In this document: positions 1 to 5,017 of the stretch, piece by piece
How positions within the stretch are numbered: position 1 is the first letter of the stretch
Layout of the letters: the number at the start of each line of letters is the position of its first letter
Source: Patescibacteria group bacterium
Lineage (GTDB): Bacteria > Patescibacteriota > Patescibacteriia > UBA9934
Direction: 5' to 3'
DNA length: 5,152 bases
Assembly: GCA_018896835.1 (NCBI GenBank)
Contig: JAHILS010000029.1
Span: 1-5,152, forward strand
Made by a program: the position numbers and the translations under genes
The notes under the pieces: model-generated
The model's input: only the letters and a program-made list of their open reading frames with translations
Told to the model about the DNA's origin: nothing
The model's database searches: none

Positions 1-19
1 CTCGGGTCATTTTTCACAC

Positions 20-94
<75 letters not shown>

Positions 95-97
95 TTC

Positions 98-211
98 TTC
101 GCTCCTGTGGAGCTACGAATGGCAGGCCATACGATTTCGCTCCTGTGAAGCTACGAATGGCAGGCCATACGATTTCGCTCCTGTGAAGCTACGAATGGCA
201 AGCTATACAAT
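98..211. repeat. Three tandem copies of a 38-bp palindromic repeat
   Basis: The copies lie at 98-135, 136-173 and 174-211 with an exact 38-bp period. Each starts TTCGCTCCTGTG. Copies 1 and 2 differ by one base, and copy 3 diverges near its end. Each unit can form two small stems. One is GCTCC-TGT-GGAGC, which becomes GAAGC in copies 2 and 3. The other is ATGGC-AG-GCCAT, which becomes ATGGC-AA-GCTAT in copy 3, where a G-U pair keeps the stem. There are no unique spacers, so it is not a CRISPR array. The array fills most of the spacer between two co-oriented tRNA genes and is probably transcribed with them. Its function is unknown. Confidence 0.9.
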
Positions 212-212
212 A

Positions 213-265
213 TTCACCGAACTTTGAAAGACAAGCTATGGGTTTGTCCTTCGAAGTTCGGTGAA
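213..265 (+). other. Long near-perfect hairpin between the tRNA genes
   Basis: Arms 213-236 and 242-265 pair over 24 positions around a 5-base loop (TATGG, 237-241). There are two G-U wobbles (225/253 and 235/243) and one A-C mismatch (229/249). No T-run follows on either strand, so it does not look like an intrinsic terminator. It ends 13 bases before tRNA-Tyr. The motif CAAGCTAT occurs both in its upper stem and loop edge and in the last 38-bp repeat unit, which hints at a shared origin. It could be a dispersed palindromic element or a processing site (for example for RNase III) in the tRNA precursor. These roles are inference. Confidence 0.75.
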
Positions 266-278
266 ACCGAAAGAAGAA

Positions 279-364
279 GGGTCGGTACCGAAGCGGTCAA
301 ACGGGGCAGACTGTAAATCTGCTGGCAATAGCCTCCGAAGGTTCGAATCCTTCCCGGCCCACCA
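279..364 (+). tRNA. tRNA-Tyr (anticodon GUA), long variable arm, CCA encoded
   Basis: The acceptor stem is GGGTCGG/CCGGCCC with one U-G pair. The D-stem is CCG/CGG around a loop containing GG. The anticodon arm is GCAGA-CTGTAAA-TCTGC, giving anticodon GTA. A long variable arm contains the stem GGC-AATA-GCC, as expected for bacterial class II tRNA-Tyr. The T-arm is GAAGG-TTCGAAT-CCTTC. The discriminator is A and CCA is encoded. It reads UAU/UAC. A strong palindromic terminator starts two bases downstream, so it is the last gene of the tRNA unit. Confidence 0.97.
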
Positions 365-365
365 T

Positions 366-397
366 CATAAAACCCCAAATTAATTTGGGGTTTTATG
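366..397. terminator. Bidirectional terminator, perfect 32-bp palindrome
   Basis: The two 16-base halves (366-381 and 382-397) are exact reverse complements. The core is CCCCAAATT/AATTTGGGG, flanked by AAAA on the left and TTTT on the right. This gives a GC-containing stem followed by a T-run on both strands. It lies directly after tRNA-Tyr (+) and about 20 bases beyond the stop of the convergent permease gene (-), so it can end both transcripts. Confidence 0.9.
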
Positions 398-417
398 TTT
401 CTAAGAGAATTAGGTTT

Positions 418-1194
418 TTAGATATTTTCTTTTCGTCTAAACGTAATTGAGATTAGAAAGAGGACAACTCCAGAAACTATGACCATTGGACCGGTTGGGA
501 GATCAGCTAGTTGTGAAATTAGGATTCCGGCAATGGCTGATATTATTCCAAAAATGATAGCAAGAATCTGGTAGGAAGACATATTTTTACTTAAGTTTTT
601 TGCAGTGGCGGCCGGAATTGCAATCAGTGCTGCTGTAATTAGTCCGCCGACCAAGTAAACGCCAAGCGCCACCACGATGGCGATACAGACTAGATAAACT
701 AAGTTATTCATGCTGACGTTAGCTCCTTCCATAACTGCCAAGTCTTCATACACGTTCATTAGCATGATTTTTTTGTAAATCTTTCCAACAACTATGAATA
801 CCACACAACTTAGCACAATGGTCGCTATTGTTTCCCACAAATTTATTTGCATAATATTTCCCACCAGCGCTTCTTCTGCTTCCTCAATTGGCAGAATAAG
901 AAGGGCGGTTCCAACTCCAGAGGCAAATATGATTGCTGCTAAGTTTTCCATGGGGAGTTTTGTTTTCTTTTCTAGCAACCAGATCAAAACGGCTCCAATA
1001 AGTACAAAAGGGAAAGCGCCGAGTGAAATACTAAATCCCCAAATCATTGCCAAAGCAACGCCAGGAAGCGCTAAGTGAGCTAATGGTCCAGCCACGACCG
1101 TCATTTTTTTGGAAAGCATGAGCGTTCCTAAATATCCAGCTGTTCCACTGATAAAAATTCCGCTTAATAAAGAAAGTATAAATTGATATGGCAT
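418..1194 (-). CDS. znuB: ABC-3 family metal transporter permease (ZnuB/MntB/TroC type)
   Basis: This encodes a 258-residue integral membrane protein, the usual length for the family. It should form the homodimeric channel of a zinc or manganese importer. About seven or eight hydrophobic segments are visible, roughly at residues 5-27, 38-54, 55-74, 84-101, 118-140, 164-198 (probably two), 207-228 and 235-252. Family hallmarks are GPLAHLALPGVAL at 36-48, containing His40, and the later VGGLITAALIAIPAATA block. I chose the ATG at 1194, ten bases after the stop of the ATPase gene. An in-frame TTG at 1239 would add 15 polar residues inside that gene and is less likely. No Shine-Dalgarno site is visible at either start. 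It is the last gene of the DUF134-ATPase-permease unit. The metal cannot be told from sequence alone. Confidence 0.92.
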   Translation of the reverse strand: MPYQFILSLLSGIFISGTAGYLGTLMLSKKMTVVAGPLAHLALPGVALAMIWGFSISLGAFPFVLIGAVLIWLLEKKTKLPMENLAAIIFASGVGTALLILPIEEAEEALVGNIMQINLWETIATIVLSCVVFIVVGKIYKKIMLMNVYEDLAVMEGANVSMNNLVYLVCIAIVVALGVYLVGGLITAALIAIPAATAKNLSKNMSSYQILAIIFGIISAIAGILISQLADLPTGPMVIVSGVVLFLISITFRRKENI

Positions 1195-1204
1195 ATCAGC
1201 AAGA

Positions 1205-1897
1205 TTAGTGGTGTTCGTATAACTTAACTTCTGCTCCAAAGATTTCTTCTAACATTTCTTTGTTAATGATTTTTTTCGGAGCACCAAAGCAATGGTGACT
1301 TTTTCTGCTTAAACAAAGAACGTTCGTTGAGTGTTGGTAAACGATGTTAAGGTCATGCGTGACTAAGAAGATGGTGATCTGTTCTTTTTCTTGTAAAGAA
1401 TCAAGTAGTGAATAGATTGTTTCACCTCCACCGATATCGATTCCTGACATGGGTTCATCAAGAAATAGAACGTCAGGGTGAGAGATTAAGACCCAGGCGA
1501 CAAGCATTCTTTGGAATTGTCCGCCTGAAAGATGGCCAGCAGTTTTGTTAAGTATCCTTGTCTCCAGGCCAACTCTCTTAATGGCCTCCTTAACTTCCTG
1601 AATTTTTGGTTGAGAATCTTTTAAAGCAAACAGATCCATAACTGTCAGAGGTAGGTCTTTAAGTCTTAATTGACTAAGCCCTTGTGGTAGATATCCAATT
1701 CTTGGTTTTTTGTTCCAAGTGACAGTACCCTCGTATGGAATAAACCCAAGCAGAGTTCGCAAAAGCACACTTTTTCCAGCGCCGTTTGGACCCAAGATAG
1801 TTAAAATTTCGCCTGGCTTGACGTTAAAAGAAAGATTGTCGATTATTTTTTCTTTATCTAGTGTAACGTTCAAATTTTTTACCTCTAAAAGATTCAT
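1205..1897 (-). CDS. znuC: Metal ABC transporter ATP-binding protein (ZnuC type)
   Basis: This encodes a 230-residue cytoplasmic ATPase that should power the adjacent ABC-3 permease. All core motifs are intact: Walker A GPNGAGKS at 36-43, Q-loop YLPQ ending at Gln72, signature LSGGQ at 123-127, Walker B VLFLDEP at 143-149 with catalytic Glu148, D-loop SGID and H-loop His181 in VTHD. It ends in EHH. The chosen ATG at 1897 gives a typical start, MNLLEVKNL, and sits one base after the TAA of the DUF134 gene. An in-frame ATG at 1912 would add five residues and overlap that gene by 14 bases; it cannot be excluded. The sequence is closest in style to metal ABC-3 partner ATPases, and the permease next door supports this. 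The link with DUF134 suggests control by that protein. Confidence 0.93.
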   Translation of the reverse strand: MNLLEVKNLNVTLDKEKIIDNLSFNVKPGEILTILGPNGAGKSVLLRTLLGFIPYEGTVTWNKKPRIGYLPQGLSQLRLKDLPLTVMDLFALKDSQPKIQEVKEAIKRVGLETRILNKTAGHLSGGQFQRMLVAWVLISHPDVLFLDEPMSGIDIGGGETIYSLLDSLQEKEQITIFLVTHDLNIVYQHSTNVLCLSRKSHHCFGAPKKIINKEMLEEIFGAEVKLYEHH

Positions 1898-1898
1898 A

Positions 1899-2180
1899 TT
1901 ATTCTTGCCCATTGATTTTTATAGCTTTGCCATTGATAAGAGCATCGGCAATTTTTTTATAAGAAGAGTTTAAAATTCTTTGATAAGTGCTTTGTGATGT
2001 TTGCATTTTTTCTGCAGCTTCTTTTTGTTCCATATTACTGCTGTGGCGTAGTCGGTAGGCTTCAATTTCTTCGGCTGATAATTCAACTATTTCTAGCTGG
2101 CTCATAGGCACGCCCTGTGGTTTGAAAAAAGTAATATTTGGGTTAAAGGCTACTTTTCGGCAAAGTCTAGGTCTGGGCAT
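1899..2180 (-). CDS. DUF134 / UPF0251 family helix-turn-helix protein
   Basis: This 93-residue protein is close to full length for the family. The start MPRPRLCRKV, the FFKPQGVP block (18-25), the acidic ELSAEEIEAYRL segment (33-44) and EQKEAAEKM (51-59) are family hallmarks. A sigma-region-4-like helix-turn-helix follows at about 52-75, then KKIADALINGKAIKI (75-89). The family is predicted to bind DNA; no target is established that I know of. Many members have a second Cys near the start (CxxxC-like), but here only Cys7 is present and position 11 is Ala. It is the first gene of a unit with ZnuC- and ZnuB-type genes, spaced one and ten bases apart. An autoregulatory or metal-sensing role is inferred. 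An extended -10 promoter lies just upstream. Confidence 0.9.
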   Translation of the reverse strand: MPRPRLCRKVAFNPNITFFKPQGVPMSQLEIVELSAEEIEAYRLRHSSNMEQKEAAEKMQTSQSTYQRILNSSYKKIADALINGKAIKINGQE

Positions 2181-2198
2181 AGAATTCTTTATTGGCTG

Positions 2199-2207
2199 AT
2201 TATATCA
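2199..2207 (-). promoter_or_regulatory. Extended -10 promoter of the DUF134-znuC-znuB unit, with overlapping inverted repeat
   Basis: On the minus strand the sequence reads TGATATAAT, which is a perfect -10 (2199-2204) with the TGn extension. No good -35 is seen at 16-17 bp, where the T-run of the upstream terminator lies. The predicted start near 2192 gives a leader of only about 12 bases. The inverted repeat TGAT-TAT-ATCA (2197-2207) covers the -10 and is a possible operator. Confidence 0.65.
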
Positions 2208-2217
2208 TTATTTTAGG

Positions 2218-2243
2218 AAAAAAAAGCTATTTAGCTTTTTTTT
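2218..2243. terminator. Weak bidirectional terminator between DUF5320 and DUF134 genes
   Basis: Eight A, GCT, a 4-base loop, AGC and eight T form an 11-bp stem. It has few G-C pairs but clear T-runs on both strands. It lies after the DUF5320 stop and before the DUF134 promoter. Read-through seems possible because the stem is A-T rich. Confidence 0.6.
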
Positions 2244-2266
2244 CTTTGGAATCGGCGCATCTTTTA

Positions 2267-2467
2267 TTATTGAGGTTTTTGAGCGCTGATTTCTTCTTGG
2301 ACCGCTGCTAATTGTTGCTTTAGCACTCTTTCTTGTTCTTCCAAGCTTGGAGTCCCAAAATTATATCTTGGGCAAGGGCACCCTCGTACGGTTCCGTTGC
2401 AAGCACCAAGTCCTCTTCCTGTTTTTTGGCCCTGGCCAGTTGGGCCAGTTCCATCTAATCTAGGCAT
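2267..2467 (-). CDS. DUF5320-type small Gly/Cys-rich protein with C-terminal coiled coil
   Basis: This 66-residue protein has two parts. Residues 1-34 are rich in Gly and Pro. They contain the DGTGPTGQGQKTGRGLG pattern typical of DUF5320 proteins, followed by Cys23, Cys30 and Cys32 (CNGTVRGCPCP), which could hold a metal. Residues 41-62 are a charged helix likely to form a coiled coil (SLEEQERVLKQQLAAVQEEI). The function of the family is unknown. As I recall it, such genes occur near DUF134 and iron-sulfur or NifB-like genes in anaerobes and archaea. Here the next gene downstream is DUF134 followed by a metal transporter. A promoter of its own (2524-2552) and a following terminator suggest separate transcription. 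There is no Shine-Dalgarno site before the ATG. Confidence 0.8.
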   Translation of the reverse strand: MPRLDGTGPTGQGQKTGRGLGACNGTVRGCPCPRYNFGTPSLEEQERVLKQQLAAVQEEISAQKPQ

Positions 2468-2523
2468 ATGATTATGTTTTTTATGAATTAATAATAGCTC
2501 GACCTTTATTACTATCTATTATG

Positions 2524-2552
2524 AATATACACCCATAATAAAATAGTGTCAA
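2524..2552 (-). promoter_or_regulatory. Sigma-70-type promoter of the DUF5320 gene
   Basis: A perfect -35, TTGACA (2547-2552), and a near-perfect -10, TATATT (2524-2529), are separated by exactly 17 bp on the minus strand. The predicted start near 2517 gives a leader of about 50 bases. The -35 follows immediately after the T-run of the typA terminator. Confidence 0.8.
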
Positions 2553-2555
2553 ATA

Positions 2556-2593
2556 AAAAAAACACAGCCTTGGTCTTAAGGCTGTGTTTTTTT
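2556..2593 (-). terminator. Intrinsic terminator of typA
   Basis: The stem AACACAGCCTT/AAGGCTGTGTT (2561-2571 with 2578-2588), loop GGTCTT, is extended by A-T pairs and has a T-run on both strands. On the minus strand it begins just past the typA TAA. Only the DUF5320 gene follows, and that gene has its own promoter. Confidence 0.9.
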
Positions 2594-2595
2594 AT

Positions 2596-4386
2596 TTAGC
2601 CATGTCGCTTGCGTTCAAATGCTTTTAAAAACTTTTTTCTGATTCTAATTGATTCTGGCGTTATTTCTACAAGTTCGTCGGGTCCAATGTATTCAAGGGC
2701 TTTTTCTAGGGTCATATCAAGTGGCGGGGTAAGCTTGATTGACATGTCAGCACCTGATGCTCGCATGTTTGTTAGCTTTTTTCCTTTGATTGGATTTACT
2801 TCAATAGTTTCTTTCATACTCTTTCCAATCACCATACCTTCGTAAACTTGAGTTCCAGGGCCGATGAAAAGCGGACCACGAGCCTGAATAGTATCAAGTG
2901 AGTAGGCTGACGTAATGCCGTCAAACCCTGAGATGATAGATCCGGTTTTCCTTGTATCAATTTCGCCAGTAAAAGGTCCATAGTGATCAAACTGGAATGA
3001 GAGCGTTCCTTCACCACGTGTGTCTGTAATAAATTCACTTTTATAACCAAGTAGTCCGCGGGTTGGAATAAGATATTCAAGCCGTGTTGATCCGTTTTGC
3101 GACTGAATATTGTGCATTTCGCCTTTACGCGCTCCTAGTTTTTCGATCACGATTCCTGCATATGCGTCTGGCACGTCCACGATTACCTGCATGATTGGTT
3201 CGAGTTTTTGTCCGTTTTCTTCTTTCAAAATTACTTGTGGTTGACCAACTTGCAGTTCAAAACCTTCTCGACGCATTTGCTCCAAAAGAATAGAGATATG
3301 CATTTCGCCCCGTCCACAGATTGTAAAAACGTCACCTGAGTCCAGTCCATCAACCAATAGTCCAACGTTGGTTTCACATTCTTTTTTGAGCCGATCACGA
3401 ATTTGGCGTGATGTAATTAATGTTCCTTCTCGTCCAGCGAGGGGTGAGTTGTTGACCATGATATCCATTTTAAGTGTTGGTGGATCAATGGCAATAACTG
3501 GAAGTGGTTCTGCTTTTGGATCCTCGGCAATAGTATCGCCCACATAGACGTCAGGAATTCCTGCGATTTGCACAATGTCTCCGGCTACTGCAGATTCCAC
3601 TTCAATGCGATTTAGTCCTTGAAATGTAAAGATTTTGGTAATTTTATGAGTGTCACGTTCTTGATTTGGAGTGATACGCGTGACTTTCATGCCAGAGCTA
3701 ATAGTTCCTTCGAAAATTCGCCCAACAGCTAAGCGCCCAACATAGTCGTCGTATGCAAGGTTGGCTGGTTGCATACGCATTTGTGCTGTTTGATCACATG
3801 GTGCAATTGGCACAGAGTCAAGAATCATGTCAAAAAGCGGTTGCAGGTCTTCGCCTTGGTCGGTTATTTTGCGCAAGGCAATCCCTTTTTTAGCGTTTGT
3901 AAAAATATAAGGGAAGTTAAGCTGTTCTTCGGTTGCACCAAGCTCCACAAAAAGATCAAGCACCATATCTAAAACTTCGTTTGGTCGGGCGGTTGGCTTA
4001 TCAATCTTATTGATGATCACGACTGGCTTAAGTCCAAGCGCTAAAGATTTTCGAAGAACAAATTTTGTTTGTGGCATTGGGCCCTCGTAGGCGTCGACTA
4101 GTAAAAAGACTGAGTCAACCATGCGAAGTACGCGTTCTACTTCTGACCCAAAGTCAGCGTGGCCCGGGGTGTCAACGATATTGACCTTTGTGCCCTGGAG
4201 CATGATTGAAGCATTTTTTGCATAGATGGTTATTCCTCGTTCTTTCTCAAGTTCATTAGAATCCATCACGCGATCTTCAATAACATCACGATCAGTAAAC
4301 GTGTTTGATTGTTGTAACATGGCGTCAACAAGAGTTGTCTTTCCATGGTCAACGTGGGCAATAATGGCAATTGTTCTAAAATCCAT
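2596..4386 (-). CDS. typA: Ribosome-associated translational GTPase TypA/BipA
   Basis: This full-length 596-residue GTPase belongs to the EF-G/LepA superfamily. TypA binds the ribosome and supports ribosome assembly and stress or cold adaptation. The G domain is intact: G1 AHVDHGKT at 10-17, switch ERGITI at 49-54, G3 DTPGH at 72-76 and G4 NKID at 126-129. The beta-barrel domain II follows at about 200-290. The EF-G-like domains come next, with GRGEMHISILLEQMRREGFE (domain III) and the V-domain region around RGLLGYKSEF. The TypA-specific C-terminal domain contains the KGKKLTNMRASGAD block. The ATG at 4386 gives the standard start MDFRTIAIIAHVDHG. No Shine-Dalgarno site precedes it. It appears monocistronic, with a promoter at 4412-4440 and a terminator just after the stop. 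The sequence shows no frameshift or missing catalytic residue. Confidence 0.98.
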   Translation of the reverse strand: MDFRTIAIIAHVDHGKTTLVDAMLQQSNTFTDRDVIEDRVMDSNELEKERGITIYAKNASIMLQGTKVNIVDTPGHADFGSEVERVLRMVDSVFLLVDAYEGPMPQTKFVLRKSLALGLKPVVIINKIDKPTARPNEVLDMVLDLFVELGATEEQLNFPYIFTNAKKGIALRKITDQGEDLQPLFDMILDSVPIAPCDQTAQMRMQPANLAYDDYVGRLAVGRIFEGTISSGMKVTRITPNQERDTHKITKIFTFQGLNRIEVESAVAGDIVQIAGIPDVYVGDTIAEDPKAEPLPVIAIDPPTLKMDIMVNNSPLAGREGTLITSRQIRDRLKKECETNVGLLVDGLDSGDVFTICGRGEMHISILLEQMRREGFELQVGQPQVILKEENGQKLEPIMQVIVDVPDAYAGIVIEKLGARKGEMHNIQSQNGSTRLEYLIPTRGLLGYKSEFITDTRGEGTLSFQFDHYGPFTGEIDTRKTGSIISGFDGITSAYSLDTIQARGPLFIGPGTQVYEGMVIGKSMKETIEVNPIKGKKLTNMRASGADMSIKLTPPLDMTLEKALEYIGPDELVEITPESIRIRKKFLKAFERKRHG

Positions 4387-4411
4387 AATTAAGTAGTGTT
4401 ACTAGCGCGCG

Positions 4412-4440
4412 AGCATATCATGTTTCACTGATTTCGTCCA
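4412..4440 (-). promoter_or_regulatory. Probable typA promoter
   Basis: On the minus strand, TGGACG (4435-4440; 4 of 6 matches) and TATGCT (4412-4417; 4 of 6) are 17 bp apart. A TGn extension lies in front of the -10 (TGATATGCT). The predicted start near 4405 gives a leader of about 19 bases. Confidence 0.5.
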
Positions 4441-4452
4441 TTGTTCTATAGT
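4424..4452 (+). promoter_or_regulatory. Probable cupin gene promoter
   Basis: TTCACT (4424-4429; 4 of 6 matches) and TATAGT (4447-4452; 5 of 6) are 17 bp apart on the plus strand. The predicted start near 4459 gives a leader of about 25 bases. It physically overlaps the divergent typA promoter. Confidence 0.5.
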
Positions 4453-4464
4453 ATCATCATACTA
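4449..4464. promoter_or_regulatory. Inverted repeat over the cupin -10/start region
   Basis: TAGTAT-CATC-ATACTA is a perfect 6-bp inverted repeat with a 4-base spacer. It overlaps the -10 and the predicted transcription start of the cupin gene. It could be an operator or a short hairpin at the start of the mRNA; the sequence does not decide between them. Confidence 0.45.
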
Positions 4465-4483
4465 ATTCATAACTAATATTTGT

Positions 4484-4846
4484 ATGAAGGGATTTCACAT
4501 AGAACTTGAGCAAGCTACACTTGAAAATGATAATTTTCGCAAGGTTCTCTATACAGGACCAAAAAGCCAGCTAGTATTGATGTCGCTTTTGCCAGGACAA
4601 GAGATAGGCAACGAAGTGCACGAAGACCACGATCAATTTATTCGTGTAGAGGAGGGAAGCGGTAAGGCGACAATCGGCGAGGATGAATTTGAGCTAGAAG
4701 ACGGAAGTGCAATTGTGATTCCTGCTGGGGCATGGCATAACATTACAAACACATCCGAGCACGATCCAATGAAGCTTTATACTGTCTATGCGCCACCACA
4801 ACATCCGGATGGTACTGTGCAAAAGGAAAAACCGGAGAATGATTAA
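4484..4846 (+). CDS. Single-domain cupin protein
   Basis: This 120-residue protein forms one small beta-barrel (cupin_2 type). Cupin motif 1 spans about 38-60 (GQEIGNEVHEDHDQFIRVEE then GSG). Possible metal ligands are His46, His49 or Gln51, and Glu56. Motif 2 spans about 74-89 (DGSAIVIPAGAWHNITN), with His85. The conserved PxGxxH pattern is intact, so metal binding is plausible. The tail after 100 (APPQHPDGTVQKEKPEND) is polar and typical of this small cupin group. The substrate cannot be predicted. The ATG at 4484 begins MKGFHIE and lacks a Shine-Dalgarno site. The gene stands alone, divergent from typA. A palindromic hairpin with a T-run about 100 bases downstream may end the transcript. 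Confidence 0.88.
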   Translation: MKGFHIELEQATLENDNFRKVLYTGPKSQLVLMSLLPGQEIGNEVHEDHDQFIRVEEGSGKATIGEDEFELEDGSAIVIPAGAWHNITNTSEHDPMKLYTVYAPPQHPDGTVQKEKPEND

Positions 4847-4873
4847 AGAAAGGTAAAAGTAGATGAATAACCC

Positions 4874-4905
4874 ATCCCGAATCCCGCCAACGGCGGGAGA
4901 GGGAT
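4874..4905. repeat. Palindromic repeat, copy 1 (TCCCGCC-AAC-GGCGGGA core)
   Basis: The 17-base core at 4882-4898 is a perfect 7-bp stem with loop AAC. An outer ATCCC/GGGAT stem (4874-4878 with 4901-4905) extends it across a small internal loop. No T-run follows. The identical core recurs at 4949-4965. This looks like a dispersed REP-like element rather than a terminator. Confidence 0.75.
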
Positions 4906-4947
4906 CCAGTAGATTAATGGTTCAGACATTGTTAAATATGGCAATTT

Positions 4948-4974
4948 GTCCCGCCAACGGCGGGACTTTTATTT
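4948..4974 (+). terminator. Palindromic repeat copy 2, probable terminator of the cupin transcript
   Basis: GTCCCGCC-AAC-GGCGGGAC (4948-4966) is an 8-bp G-C-rich stem followed by TTTTATTT. This has the form of an intrinsic terminator on the plus strand. Its core is identical to the palindrome at 4882-4898. Confidence 0.7.
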
Positions 4975-4983
4975 CACATCCTT

Positions 4984-5012
4984 TTGACTCAATATGACAA
5001 TAAAAGTAAAGT
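4984..5012 (+). promoter_or_regulatory. Probable sigma-70 promoter of the terminal RNA
   Basis: TTGACT (4984-4989; 5 of 6 matches) and TAAAGT (5007-5012; 4 of 6) are 17 bp apart, in an A/T-rich stretch just after a terminator. The predicted start falls at about 5017-5019 (GGG), exactly where the structured G+C-rich stretch begins. Confidence 0.55.
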
Positions 5013-5017
5013 AATTG

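Noticed and set aside
98..265. CRISPR array
   Set aside because: The 38-bp units are directly adjacent with no unique spacers, and no cas gene is present.
794..1078. Plus-strand open frame inside the permease gene
   Set aside because: It lies antisense to a gene with clear family motifs, and its product shows no recognisable domain.
1195..1239. Longer permease start at an in-frame TTG (1239)
   Set aside because: It would add 15 polar residues not typical of ABC-3 permeases, overlap the ATPase gene by 35 bases, and need a rare start codon, while an ATG lies ten bases after the ATPase stop.
1710..1973. Plus-strand open frame antisense to the ATPase and DUF134 genes
   Set aside because: It spans the junction of two well-supported genes on the other strand and has no recognisable features.
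2609..3972. Several open frames inside typA (2609-2845 +, 2829-3080 -, 3769-3972 +)
   Set aside because: All are shadows of the intact, motif-rich typA frame.
4863..4997. Small 44-codon frame after the cupin gene
   Set aside because: It has a weak AAAGG upstream but runs through both palindromic repeats and a terminator-like hairpin, and the peptide resembles nothing I recognise. It is most likely chance.
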